The translations under genes and the position numbers were made by a program. The notes under the pieces were generated by a model. That model had not been told where the DNA came from. It ran no database searches and worked only from the letters and a program-made list of their open reading frames with translations. Positions 52,920 through 62,788 of a stretch of DNA of 64,000 nucleotides are shown here, piece after piece; the first letter of the stretch is position 1; each line of letters starts with the position of its first letter. Source of the stretch: Pseudomonas sp. FP2335 (lineage in GTDB: Bacteria > Pseudomonadota > Gammaproteobacteria > Pseudomonadales > Pseudomonadaceae); the NCBI RefSeq assembly GCF_030687535.1, contig NZ_CP117437.1, positions 761,001-825,000 on the forward strand, written 5' to 3'.

Positions 52920-52949
52920 TTTAGCCTGCACTCATCCAGTGAGTGCGGG

Positions 52950-53906
<957 letters not shown>

Positions 53907-54097
53907 CTAAATTCTCATCAGGTGCAATGGCGGCATTCTACAGGGCATGGCTGAAATAATCGGTAAAACCTGACCAGCAGGATCGTTTTCGTTGGATTCG
54001 CGCAAGGGCCGCGTGAACTAAGGTGTAACGAAACGTTAGCAGCCTGCCGTAGTCTGTACTCCATCAATGACTGATTCGCTGTTTGATAAGGCCCGGA

Positions 54098-55183
54098 ATG
54101 CTCACATCCCTCAAGCAAGAAAAATTCATGCTGCTGGCGCTGCTTGCCGCCATCGCCGCATACCCCCTGGAACACTGGATGCTCAACAGCGGGCAGGGCG
54201 TGGCACTGCTTGGCGGGGTGGTGCTGATCGTGTTCATCGTGATCGCCTCGATGCGCGTGGCCCATCACGCCGAGCAGCTCGCGGAAAAAGTCGGTGACCC
54301 CTACGGCACCATGATCCTGACGCTGGCCGCCGTGCTGGTGGAAGTGGTGATCCTGGCGATCATGATGAGTAACGAGCCTTCGCCGACCTTGGTGCGCGAC
54401 ACGATTTATTCGGCGGTGATGCTCGACATCAACGGCATCCTCGGCCTGGCGGCGCTGATGGGCGGCATCAAGCATGGTGAACAGTCCTACAACGACGATT
54501 CGGCGCGCAGCTACAGCGTGATGATTCTGACGGCCATGGGTGTGTCGATGGTGGTGCCGGAATTTATCCCAGAGGCCGACTGGAAAATTTACTCGGCATT
54601 CACCATCGGCGCGATGGTGGTGCTCTACACCCTGTTCCTGCGCATGCAGGTGGGGCCGCACAGTTATTTCTTCAGCTACAGCTACCCGGAGAAACGCGGT
54701 AAGAAGCCGTCGGAAGAAGCGCATTCGATCAATCTGGCGTTTTCTATCGGTACGTTGGTGTTTGGCGTGATTGTGATTGGCGCGTTGGCCGAGGTGATGT
54801 CCAAGACCCTCGACCTGGGCCTGGAGGGCACGGGCGCACCGCCGGTGATCACGGCAATCGTGGTGGCGGCGATTTCGGCGGCGCCGGAGATTCTGACGGC
54901 GTTGCGTGCGGCGCTGGCCAACCGCATGCAGTCGGTGGTCAATATTGCGTTGGGGGCCTCGTTGTCGACGGTGATCCTGACGGTGCCGGTGATGGAGGCG
55001 ATGGCGCTCTACACTGGCCAGCCGTTCCAGATGGCGATGACGCCAGTGCAGACGGTGATGGTGTTGATCACGTTGATTGTCAGTGCGATCAACCTCAATG
55101 ACGGGGAAACCAATGCCATTGAGGGGATGACGCATTTTGTGTTGTTTGCGACCTTCATTATGTTGTCGTTACTGGGTCTATAG
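54098..55183 (+). CDS. ChaA-type Ca2+/H+ (Na+/H+) antiporter
   Basis: The 361-residue membrane protein has eleven helices in the two-repeat CaCA fold. Each repeat carries an acidic motif: LTLAAVLVEVVILAIMM in the first and AISAAPEILTALRAAL in the second. A charged loop (YPEKRGKKPSEEAHS) links the halves. It resembles E. coli ChaA in length and the VxHA..L(A)..GEPYG-like start (RVAHHAEQLAEKVGDPYGTMILTL). It would export Ca2+ or Na+ at high pH. Start at ATG 54098 after ATAAGG; the TTG at 54083 is weaker. A REPIN follows. Confidence 0.88.
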   Translation: MLTSLKQEKFMLLALLAAIAAYPLEHWMLNSGQGVALLGGVVLIVFIVIASMRVAHHAEQLAEKVGDPYGTMILTLAAVLVEVVILAIMMSNEPSPTLVRDTIYSAVMLDINGILGLAALMGGIKHGEQSYNDDSARSYSVMILTAMGVSMVVPEFIPEADWKIYSAFTIGAMVVLYTLFLRMQVGPHSYFFSYSYPEKRGKKPSEEAHSINLAFSIGTLVFGVIVIGALAEVMSKTLDLGLEGTGAPPVITAIVVAAISAAPEILTALRAALANRMQSVVNIALGASLSTVILTVPVMEAMALYTGQPFQMAMTPVQTVMVLITLIVSAINLNDGETNAIEGMTHFVLFATFIMLSLLGL

Positions 55184-55198
55184 CCGCCGCCAATCAGC

Positions 55199-55288
55199 TG
55201 TGGGAGCGGGCTTGCCCGCGAAAGCGGTGTATCAGTCAGCACATGCATTGACTGACCCGCCGTCTTCGCGGGCAAGCCCGCTCCCACA
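55199..55288. repeat. REPIN between convergent genes
   Basis: Inverted REP copies with CTTGCCCGCG cores (rather than CTTGCTCGCG) lie between the antiporter gene and the convergent 8-oxoguanine deaminase gene. Confidence 0.9.
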
Positions 55289-55306
55289 TTTTGATTTGTG
55301 TATGAC

Positions 55307-56665
55307 TTAGGTTCCGGCGATCAGTGCTCGAGCCGCTTGGCTGTGATCGGCGATCAAACCTTTCAAGTCCAGGCCTTCCACTTGGCCATCAATCACCCGC
55401 CACTTACCCGCCACCATCACCCGGTCCGCCCGGTCGGCGCCGCACAACAGCAGTGCCGAGATCGGGTCGTGACTACCGGAGAAGCGCAGTTCATCCAGTT
55501 TGAATAGCGCGAGGTCGGCCTGTTTTCCCACAGCCAATTCACCAATATCCGTGCGCCCCAGCAACTGCGCAGAACCTTTGGTCGCCCAGCCCAGCACGCC
55601 TTCGGGGGTGATCTTTTCCGCGCCGTAGCGCAAGCGCTGGATGTACAGGGCCTGGCGCGCTTCAAGGATCATGTTTGACGCATCGTTGGAGGCTGAACCG
55701 TCCACGCCAAGACCGATGGGCGCGCCAGCGGCGAGCAGGTCGAGGGTCGGGCAGATGCCCGAGGCCAAACGCATATTCGAGCTTGGGCAATGGCAGATGC
55801 CGGTGCCGGCCGCGCCGAGGCGTTCGATTTCATCCGGGTTGAAGTGAATGCCGTGGGCCAGCCAGGTGCGCGGGCCAAGCCAGCCGACGCTGTCGAGGTA
55901 GTCCACGGTGCGCAGGCCGAAGCGCTGTAGGCAAAAATCTTCTTCGTCGAGGGTTTCCGCCAAGTGTGTGTGTAGGCGTACGTCGAGACTGCCAGCCAAT
56001 TCGGCGCTGGCGCGCATGATTTCTGGCGTGACGGAGAACGGCGAGCACGGCGCCAGGGCGATCTGGACCTGCGCGCCTTCGTCACGCTCGTGGTATGCGC
56101 GGATCAGGCGCTGGCTGTCGTCGAGGATCACCTGGCCTTGTTGCACGGTTTGTTGCGGTGGCAGGCCGCCATCGGCTTCGCCCAGGCTCATGGAACCGCG
56201 GGTGAGCATGGCGCGCATGCCCAGTTCGCGCACGCTCTGCACTTGCACGTCGATGGCGTTTTCCAGGCCGTCGGGGAACAGGTAGTGGTGGTCGGCCGCC
56301 GTGGTGCAGCCCGAGAGCAGCAGTTCGGCCAGCGCGACTTTGGTGGCTAGGGCGAGTTTTTCCGGGGTGAGGCGTGCCCAGACCGGGTACAGGGTTTTCA
56401 GCCACGGGAACAATGGCTGGTTGACCACTGGCGCCCAGGCGCGGGTCAGGGTTTGGTAGAAGTGGTGGTGGGTGTTGATCAGGCCCGGCAGGATCACATG
56501 TTCGCGGGCATCGAAGGTTTGTGCGCAGGGCTGGGCAGGTGTTTGGCCCAGGGCCAGCACTTCGCTGATCACACCGTCTTGCAGCACGAGGCCGCCACGG
56601 GCGTCGAGGCCGTTGGCAGTGAAAATCGCGAGGGGGTTTTTTAACCAGATACGGGTCGCAGGCAT
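55307..56665 (-). CDS. 8-Oxoguanine deaminase (amidohydrolase)
   Basis: The 452-residue protein belongs to the TrzN/AtzB-like amidohydrolases. Metal ligands are the NTHHH motif (ILPGLINTHHHFYQTL), HTHLAET, LAHGIHF and the Asp in GVDGSASND. The CPSSNMRLASGI segment is typical of this group. The P. aeruginosa relative PA0142 deaminates 8-oxoguanine to urate, from memory of published work. It probably also accepts guanine-like purines. It is close to the adenine deaminase and purine permease genes, suggesting a purine salvage region. Confidence 0.88.
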   Translation of the reverse strand: MPATRIWLKNPLAIFTANGLDARGGLVLQDGVISEVLALGQTPAQPCAQTFDAREHVILPGLINTHHHFYQTLTRAWAPVVNQPLFPWLKTLYPVWARLTPEKLALATKVALAELLLSGCTTAADHHYLFPDGLENAIDVQVQSVRELGMRAMLTRGSMSLGEADGGLPPQQTVQQGQVILDDSQRLIRAYHERDEGAQVQIALAPCSPFSVTPEIMRASAELAGSLDVRLHTHLAETLDEEDFCLQRFGLRTVDYLDSVGWLGPRTWLAHGIHFNPDEIERLGAAGTGICHCPSSNMRLASGICPTLDLLAAGAPIGLGVDGSASNDASNMILEARQALYIQRLRYGAEKITPEGVLGWATKGSAQLLGRTDIGELAVGKQADLALFKLDELRFSGSHDPISALLLCGADRADRVMVAGKWRVIDGQVEGLDLKGLIADHSQAARALIAGT

Positions 56666-56774
56666 TGGCCGGCTCCTCTGAATGATGGGTTCAGGTTTGC
56701 CAGCTCAGTGTTGCCCTGTCTGCTGATCCAGGGTCGCCGGTGAAGGCGAGGGGCTAGATTACGTGTAGTTAAAG

Positions 56775-56806
56775 ATCTCGTCCACATGTAGGAAAGTGGA
56801 CGAGAT
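56775..56806 (-). terminator. Rho-independent terminator after the SDR gene
   Basis: Perfect eleven-base arms ATCTCGTCCAC and GTGGACGAGAT with a ten-base loop lie 11 bases after the SDR stop; a short CTTTAACT follows on the minus strand. Confidence 0.7.
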
Positions 56807-56817
56807 TGAGGTGGGAG

Positions 56818-57504
56818 TTACCAGGCGATGGTGTCGCCTTTGTAGTCGATGAAGTGATGGCCGCCCTTGCCGGTGTAGGCATTTACCTGATCCACCAGGC
56901 CACGCACGCTGGTGTCGACATCGATGTGGGCGTTTTCGCCGCCCATGTCGGTCTTCACCCAGCCTGGGTGCAGCGACAGTACGGTGAGTTTGTGATCGCC
57001 CAGTTGGGTGACGAAGCTGTTGGTCATGGAGTTGAGTGCGGCCTTGCTGGCCTTGTACAGCGCCAGGTCGGAGCCGTCGGGGATGGTCACGCTGCCCAGC
57101 ACCGAACTCATGAAAGCCAGCACGCCGCTGTCTTTGCGGATCTGCCCGACAAAGCGCTGGGCCAGGTTGATCGGTGCCACGGCATTGGTGAAGAACAGTT
57201 GGCCGACTTCCGCCAGGGTGGCGTGGCCAGGCTCCTGGTTGGCCGGGCCTTTGACGCCGGCGTTGACGAACAGCAGGTCAAAGGTGCGCGCCTTGAGGCG
57301 CTGGCTCAGGGCGATCACGGCTTGCTGATCGTCCATGTCGAGTTTCTCGATCTGCACCGGGCCGAGCGCTTTGAGGGCGTCGGCCTTGCTCGGGTCACGC
57401 ACGGTGGCGGTCACGTCCCAGCCGTCCTGGAGCAGTTGCTTGACCAGGCCAAGGCCCAGCCCGCGGGAGGCGCCGATGATCAGTGCGGTTTTTGGCGTAG
57501 ACAT
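56818..57504 (-). CDS. Short-chain dehydrogenase/reductase
   Basis: The 228-residue protein is a classical SDR with the NAD(P) motif GASRGLGLGL, FVNAGVKG, the catalytic Ser in FMSSVLGSV and YKASK. The end HPGWVKTDMGGENAHIDVDTSVRGLV is like the CsgA/sniffer-type SDRs that act on unknown carbonyls. The ATG at 57504 has AAAGGAAG before it. It is the last gene of a run (permease, TetR, YigZ, SDR) on the minus strand and has a terminator after it. Substrate unknown. Confidence 0.88.
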   Translation of the reverse strand: MSTPKTALIIGASRGLGLGLVKQLLQDGWDVTATVRDPSKADALKALGPVQIEKLDMDDQQAVIALSQRLKARTFDLLFVNAGVKGPANQEPGHATLAEVGQLFFTNAVAPINLAQRFVGQIRKDSGVLAFMSSVLGSVTIPDGSDLALYKASKAALNSMTNSFVTQLGDHKLTVLSLHPGWVKTDMGGENAHIDVDTSVRGLVDQVNAYTGKGGHHFIDYKGDTIAW

Positions 57505-57538
57505 GAAAAGCTTCCTTTGGAGTCGCGGTTCAGGGAGT

Positions 57539-58120
57539 TCAGCGTTGTAGCAGGATACGCCCGCGGCTGAGGTCGGCGAGTTGAATTTGCAGGGTGTCGA
57601 TATGCGCTTGGCCGACAGCGAGTTGTAGTTCGACGCCGTTGGCAGTGAAGGTTTCTTCCACCACCAGCCCGCCCAGGTCGGCGACACGCAGTTTCACCAG
57701 GTTCAACTCGGAGAAGCTGCAAGCGCAACTCAGCGGGACGCGGCTGATCAGTTCGATGCGCTCGGCGTTCTGCAGGCATTTGTTCGCACCGCCGCCATAA
57801 GCACGGGCGAGGCCGCCGGTACCGAGCTGGATGCCGCCGTACCAGCGGATCACCAGCACCGCGACTTGATCGAAACCTTGCGCCTCGATGGCCGCCAGGA
57901 TCGGCCGCCCGGCGGTGCCGCCGGGTTCGCCATCGTCGTTGCTGCGGTATTGATCAGCCAATTTCCAGGCCCAGCAGTTGTGCGTGGCGTTCAAGTCGCT
58001 GTGTTGCGCGAAAAACGCCTGGGCGTCCTGCGGGCTGGTGATCGGGGCGGCGAGGGTGATAAAGCGGCTTTTGCGGATTTCTTCGTGAAACTCGCAAAGG
58101 CCGGTGAGCGTGAAAGGCAT
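57539..58120 (-). CDS. YigZ/IMPACT family protein
   Basis: The 193-residue protein has the UPF0029/IMPACT N-terminal domain (EIRKSRFITLAAPI, HNCWAWKLADQYRSNDDGEPGGTAGRPIL, VIRWYGGIQLGTGGLARAYGG) and a smaller C-terminal domain. The family may bind RNA or influence translation; in bacteria the role is unclear. It starts 12 bases after the TetR gene and is followed by the SDR gene 34 bases later, so the three are probably cotranscribed. Confidence 0.9.
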   Translation of the reverse strand: MPFTLTGLCEFHEEIRKSRFITLAAPITSPQDAQAFFAQHSDLNATHNCWAWKLADQYRSNDDGEPGGTAGRPILAAIEAQGFDQVAVLVIRWYGGIQLGTGGLARAYGGGANKCLQNAERIELISRVPLSCACSFSELNLVKLRVADLGGLVVEETFTANGVELQLAVGQAHIDTLQIQLADLSRGRILLQR

Positions 58121-58132
58121 AAGTCGCTTCGT

Positions 58133-58792
58133 TTATAGGGCCGGCTTGACGCCGCAGCCCTTGAGAATGATGTGGATCAGGTTGGTGCCGGCGTCTTCCA
58201 TATCCTGCTTGGTCAGCTTGGTGCGACCGGTGACGCGGCAGATCTGGGTGGCGAAGTCGGCATAGTGTTGGGTGCTGCCCCACAGCAGGAAGATCAGGTG
58301 TACGGGGTCGACAGGGTCCATCTTGCCCGCATCGATCCAGGCCTGGAACACGGCGGCCCGGCCACTGAACCAGGCGCGGTAGTCCTGGCTGAAATATTCG
58401 GTGAGGCATTCGCCGCCACTGATGATCTCCATGGCGAAGATCCGCGAGGCCTGGGGCTGGCGTCGCGAAAACTCCATCTTGGTGCGGATGTAGCGAGCCA
58501 GGGCTACCGCGGGGTCGTCCTCGGCGGTCAGCGTGTTGAAGGTGCTGTCCCACAGTTCGAGGATATTGCTGAGCACCGCGATATAGAGGCCCAGCTTGTT
58601 GGTGAAGTAGTAGTGCAAGTTGGCCTTGGGCAGCCCGGCACTGGCAGCAATGGTGTTCATGCTGGTGCCTTTGTAGCCATGGCGCGCGAATTCGTCTTCA
58701 GCAGCCTGGAGAATCGCTTGTTCGTTCTTTTGCCGAATGCGGCTGGCGGGTTTTCCGGTGGGGTTGCTGTGGGCAGGAACTTCGAGGCTCAT
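58133..58792 (-). CDS. TetR-family regulator, RutR-like
   Basis: The 219-residue protein has an N-terminal TetR helix-turn-helix (ILQAAEDEFARHGYKGTSMNTIAASAGLPKANLHYYFTNKLGLYIAVL) and a C-terminal YcdC/RutR-like ligand domain (SRIFAMEIISGGECLTEYFSQDYRAW). RutR of E. coli senses uracil and thymine and controls pyrimidine and purine genes. The uracil/xanthine-type permease gene lies 87 bases upstream on the same strand, which fits. The ATG at 58792 is chosen over a longer in-frame start at 58831. Confidence 0.87.
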   Translation of the reverse strand: MSLEVPAHSNPTGKPASRIRQKNEQAILQAAEDEFARHGYKGTSMNTIAASAGLPKANLHYYFTNKLGLYIAVLSNILELWDSTFNTLTAEDDPAVALARYIRTKMEFSRRQPQASRIFAMEIISGGECLTEYFSQDYRAWFSGRAAVFQAWIDAGKMDPVDPVHLIFLLWGSTQHYADFATQICRVTGRTKLTKQDMEDAGTNLIHIILKGCGVKPAL

Positions 58793-58879
58793 GGAGGTTT
58801 CCGTGCAGATCGATAGAGACGACGTGTGCACAGATAACCCACCCTCAAGCCTCAGACAAGTCCTGATGCAATAAAACCG

Positions 58880-60274
58880 TCAGAGCGATTCCACCGTGTC
58901 GCTTTCCGACGCGTGGTTTGCGGCATTCCCGGTGGCCTTGGCTTCCGGTAATAGCAGGCACAGCACGATGGCGGTCAAGCCGCCGCTGGTGATCGCCGAG
59001 TCGAACAGGCTCTGCACCAGCGTCGGCATCAGGTGCAGCAGGTTCGGTTGGGCGGCGATGCCCAGGCCGACGCCGAACGAGGTGGCGATGATCAACATGC
59101 TGCGCCGATCCAATGGCGCCTGGGCGAGGATGCGCACCCCGGCGGCGGCCACGCTGCCGAACATCACCAGGGTTGCGCCGCCCAACACCGGTTTGGGGAT
59201 TTGCTGGAGTACCGCGCCAATCAACGGAAATAGGCCGAGGCAAAACAACAGCACGCCGATGTATAAGCCGACGTAACGGCTGGCCACGCCGGTGAGTTGG
59301 ATCACGCCGTTGTTCTGGGCAAACGTGGTGTTGGGGAAGGCGCTGAAGGTGGCGGCGATCATGCAGCTGACGCCGTCACCGAGTACGCCGCCCTTGAGTC
59401 GGCTTATATAAGAAGGGCCGCTGATGGGCTGGCGCGCGATCATGCAGTTGGCGGTGAGGTCGCCGACGGTTTCGATGCTGCTGATCAGATAAATCAGCGC
59501 GATGGGCAGGAAAGCGCTCCAGTCGAAGTTGAAACCGTAGCGGAATGGGATCGGCAGGCTGACCAGGGGCAGGTCGGGCAAGGCTTGGGGCACCAGCTTG
59601 CCGCTGAACCAGGCCGCGAGGCTGCCCAGCGCCAGGCCGATGATGATGGCCGAGAGGCGCACCCATGGGGTGTTCGAGCGGTTGAGCAGGATGATCGTCA
59701 ATACGACGAACACGCCCAGTGCCAGATTGATGGGGGCGCCGAAGTCGGGGGCATTGAAGCCACCGCCCAGGTCGGTGATACCGACCTTGATCAGGCTGAT
59801 GCCGATCAGGGTAATGACAATCCCCGTCACCAACGGTGTGATAACCCGGCGCAGTTGACCGATGAAGCGACTCAGCACGATCTGCACCACGGCGCCAAAA
59901 AAGCACACGCCAAAGATCATTGCCATGATGTCTTCCGGGCTACCGCCGCGTTGCTTGACCAGGAAACCCGCCGACAACACCGCGCCGAGAAACGCAAAGC
60001 TGGTGCCCTGCAGGCAAATCATGCCGGCGCCGATGCCATACGGCCTACGTGCCTGGATGAAGGTGCCGACGCCGGAGACCATCAACGCCATGCTGATCAG
60101 GTAGGGCAAATGCGCGGTAAGGCCCAGGGTGGGGCCGATGATCAGCGGCGGGGTGATGATGCCGACGAACGCGGCCAGCACATGTTGCAGTGCGGCGAGC
60201 AGGGCCGGGGCGGGTTTCGGGCGGTCGTTGAGGCCGTAGATCAGGTCGCTGCTGCTGGAGGATTCTGGTGGCAT
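58880..60274 (-). CDS. Nucleobase:cation symporter-2 (xanthine/uracil permease)
   Basis: The 464-residue protein has about fourteen membrane segments and the NAT/NCS2 signature QNNGVIQLTG, the substrate-site glutamate in SSIETVGDL, and GTSFAFLGA, all as in XanQ/UacT-type transporters. It imports a purine or uracil with protons. Xanthine or urate are good guesses because purine deaminases lie nearby. The ATG at 60274 is used; a TTG at 60289 is possible. It is 79 bases from the bauR stop and precedes the RutR-like gene. Confidence 0.9.
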   Translation of the reverse strand: MPPESSSSSDLIYGLNDRPKPAPALLAALQHVLAAFVGIITPPLIIGPTLGLTAHLPYLISMALMVSGVGTFIQARRPYGIGAGMICLQGTSFAFLGAVLSAGFLVKQRGGSPEDIMAMIFGVCFFGAVVQIVLSRFIGQLRRVITPLVTGIVITLIGISLIKVGITDLGGGFNAPDFGAPINLALGVFVVLTIILLNRSNTPWVRLSAIIIGLALGSLAAWFSGKLVPQALPDLPLVSLPIPFRYGFNFDWSAFLPIALIYLISSIETVGDLTANCMIARQPISGPSYISRLKGGVLGDGVSCMIAATFSAFPNTTFAQNNGVIQLTGVASRYVGLYIGVLLFCLGLFPLIGAVLQQIPKPVLGGATLVMFGSVAAAGVRILAQAPLDRRSMLIIATSFGVGLGIAAQPNLLHLMPTLVQSLFDSAITSGGLTAIVLCLLLPEAKATGNAANHASESDTVESL

Positions 60275-60353
60275 GGCGGGCAAACTCAAGGTCTATGTCC
60301 TTGGGTTCTTGCAAAAAGCTGTCCAACCGCTCAGCTTTTCGCTTGCGCCCGAA

Positions 60354-61274
60354 TTAACGGGTGGCGGCCAGGCTTTCCAGGAAGCTTTCCAGCACCAAAT
60401 GAGGGCGACGCCCCTTGCGTGTGACCGATGCCAGGCTCAAATCGTAAAAACGTGTAGCCGGTTTCAGCGCGCGCAGTCGGCCTTGTTGCACCCATAAACT
60501 GGCGTAATGGTCGGGCAGGTAGCCGATGTAGCGGCCGGTGAGGATCAGGAACGCCATGCCTTCGCGGTCCGAGGCGCTGGCGGTGCAGTTGAGCGCCTGA
60601 TAGTGGGCCTGGATGTCGGCGGGCAGGCGGAAAGTGGGGGCGATGGCGTCCTGGCTATCGATACGTGCGTCGTCCAACTGCTTGTCGTCGGCGTAGAACA
60701 GCGGGTGGCCGACTGCGCAGTAGAGCAGCGAGCGCTCGCTGTACAGCGGCTGGTATTCCAATCCAGAGAGGGCGCTGGCCTGGGGCACCACGCCGACGTG
60801 CAGGCGGCCGTCGAGTACGCCTTGCTCGACTTCGTTGGGGGCGATCATGCGGATCTGGATCTGCACGTCCGGGCCACGTTCCTTCAACTGCGCGAGGGCG
60901 TGGGTGATGCGCATGTGGGGCAGGGTGACGAGGTTGTCGGTGAGGCCAATGATCAACTCGCCGCGCAGATGCTGGTGCAGGCCGTTGACCTCTGTGCGGA
61001 AGCTTTCCAGGGCGCTCAACAGTTGCAACGCGGACTGGTAGACCTCGCGGCCTTCTTCGGTCAGGGAGAAACCGGCGCGGCCGCGCTGGCAGAGTCGCAG
61101 TCCGAGGCGCTGCTCCAGGTCGCTCATTTGCTGGCTGATGGCGGAGCGGCCGATGCCGAGCACGGTTTCCGCTGCCGAGAAGCCGCCGCATTCGACCACG
61201 CTGCGAAAGATGCGCAACAAGCGTATATCGAAGTCGCTGACTTGGGCGAGGGGATCGGGTCGACGGCTGCTCAT
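60354..61274 (-). CDS. bauR: LysR-family regulator, BauR-like
   Basis: The 306-residue protein has the LysR helix-turn-helix (FDIRLLRIFRSVVECGGFSAAETVLGIGRSAISQQMSDLEQRLGLRLCQRGRAGFSLT) and a substrate-binding domain. Its place, divergent from the beta-alanine:pyruvate aminotransferase gene, is that of P. aeruginosa bauR (PA0133), which activates the bau genes with beta-alanine. The 125-base gap between them should hold the operator; no clear T-N11-A site was marked. Gene name rests on context. Confidence 0.83.
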   Translation of the reverse strand: MSSRRPDPLAQVSDFDIRLLRIFRSVVECGGFSAAETVLGIGRSAISQQMSDLEQRLGLRLCQRGRAGFSLTEEGREVYQSALQLLSALESFRTEVNGLHQHLRGELIIGLTDNLVTLPHMRITHALAQLKERGPDVQIQIRMIAPNEVEQGVLDGRLHVGVVPQASALSGLEYQPLYSERSLLYCAVGHPLFYADDKQLDDARIDSQDAIAPTFRLPADIQAHYQALNCTASASDREGMAFLILTGRYIGYLPDHYASLWVQQGRLRALKPATRFYDLSLASVTRKGRRPHLVLESFLESLAATR

Positions 61275-61399
61275 AGTTTAGTGAAGGCCTGACTGAAGGT
61301 TAGAAGAGTTGAATTTCACCGACTTTATCGCCGTGGCAATTTAGCTGCAACAACGCTTTTCAATCCCGACGCTGCCTTTTGCCCTGCGAGGTTTTGCTG

Positions 61400-62749
61400 A
61401 TGAACATGCCCGAAAACGCCCCATCGTCCCTGGCCAGCCAACTGAAGTTGGACGCGCACTGGATGCCTTACACCGCCAACCGTAACTTCCAGCGTGACCC
61501 GCGTTTGATCGTGGGCGCGGAAGGTAGCTGGTTGATCGATGACAAGGGGCGCAAGGTCTACGACTCGTTGTCGGGTTTGTGGACGTGCGGGGCCGGGCAT
61601 ACGCGCAAGGAAATCCAGGAAGCGGTGGCCAAGCAACTGGGGACTTTGGACTACTCGCCGGGCTTCCAATATGGTCATCCGTTGTCCTTCCAGTTGGCGG
61701 AAAAGATTACCGACCTGACTCCAGGTAACTTGAACCACGTGTTCTTCACCGACTCCGGCTCCGAGTGCGCCGATACCGCGGTGAAGATGGTGCGTGCCTA
61801 TTGGCGCCTGAAGGGGCAGTCGACCAAGACCAAGATGATCGGCCGTGCCCGTGGTTATCACGGTGTGAACATTGCCGGTACCAGCTTGGGCGGCGTGAAC
61901 GGCAACCGTAAGATTTTTGGTCAGGCGATGATGGATGTTGACCATCTGCCGCACACCCTGTTGGCGAGCAATGCGTTCTCCCGTGGCATGCCGGAGCAGG
62001 GCGGCATCGCCTTGGCCGATGAGTTGCTCAAGCTGATCGAACTGCACGACGCGTCGAACATCGCCGCGGTGTTTGTCGAGCCGATGGCCGGCTCTGCTGG
62101 CGTACTGGTGCCACCGCAGGGTTACCTCAAGCGTCTGCGTGAAATTTGCGATCAGCACAATATCCTGCTGGTGTTCGACGAAGTGATCACCGGTTTCGGT
62201 CGTACTGGTTCGATGTTTGGCGCCGACAGCTTTGGTGTGACGCCAGACCTGATGTGCATCGCCAAGCAAGTCACCAACGGTGCCATCCCAATGGGTGCGG
62301 TGATTGCCAGCAGCGAGATTTATCAGACGTTCATGAACCAGGCGACGCCGGAGTATGCGGTGGAATTCCCACACGGCTATACGTACTCTGCGCACCCGGT
62401 TGCATGTGCTGCAGGCCTGGCGGCTTTGGACCTGCTGCAGAAGGAGAATCTGGTGCAGAGCGTAGCCGAAGTCGCTCCACACTTTGAGAATGCGCTGCAC
62501 GGGTTGAAGGGCAGCAAGAACGTGATCGACATCCGCAACTACGGTCTGGCCGGTGCGATTCAGATTGCCCCGCGTGACGGTGATGCGATCGTGCGTCCAT
62601 TCGAGGCCGGCATGGCCTTGTGGAAAGCCGGTTTCTACGTACGTTTTGGCGGTGACACCCTGCAGTTCGGGCCAACCTTCAACAGCAAACCGCAGGACCT
62701 GGATCGCCTGTTCGATGCGGTCGGTGAAGTGCTGAACAAGATCGACTGA
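61400..62749 (+). CDS. bauA: Beta-alanine:pyruvate (omega-amino acid) aminotransferase
   Basis: The 449-residue class III aminotransferase moves the amino group of beta-alanine to pyruvate, giving malonate semialdehyde and alanine. The PLP lysine is K289 in IAKQVTNGAIPMG, the Asp is in LVFDEVITGFGRTG, and HYTGVN-like and GSECADTAVKMVRAYWR motifs are intact. The length and the N-terminal WMPYTANRNFQRDPRL are typical of the well-known Pseudomonas omega-transaminase. ATG at 61400 follows CGAGG. Codon and base use are slightly less GC-rich than in most genes here. The dehydrogenase gene follows after 39 bases. Confidence 0.93.
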   Translation: MNMPENAPSSLASQLKLDAHWMPYTANRNFQRDPRLIVGAEGSWLIDDKGRKVYDSLSGLWTCGAGHTRKEIQEAVAKQLGTLDYSPGFQYGHPLSFQLAEKITDLTPGNLNHVFFTDSGSECADTAVKMVRAYWRLKGQSTKTKMIGRARGYHGVNIAGTSLGGVNGNRKIFGQAMMDVDHLPHTLLASNAFSRGMPEQGGIALADELLKLIELHDASNIAAVFVEPMAGSAGVLVPPQGYLKRLREICDQHNILLVFDEVITGFGRTGSMFGADSFGVTPDLMCIAKQVTNGAIPMGAVIASSEIYQTFMNQATPEYAVEFPHGYTYSAHPVACAAGLAALDLLQKENLVQSVAEVAPHFENALHGLKGSKNVIDIRNYGLAGAIQIAPRDGDAIVRPFEAGMALWKAGFYVRFGGDTLQFGPTFNSKPQDLDRLFDAVGEVLNKID

Positions 62750-62788
62750 TTTCTCCTTCTATATAGAACAATTTTTCAGGAGCCCTGC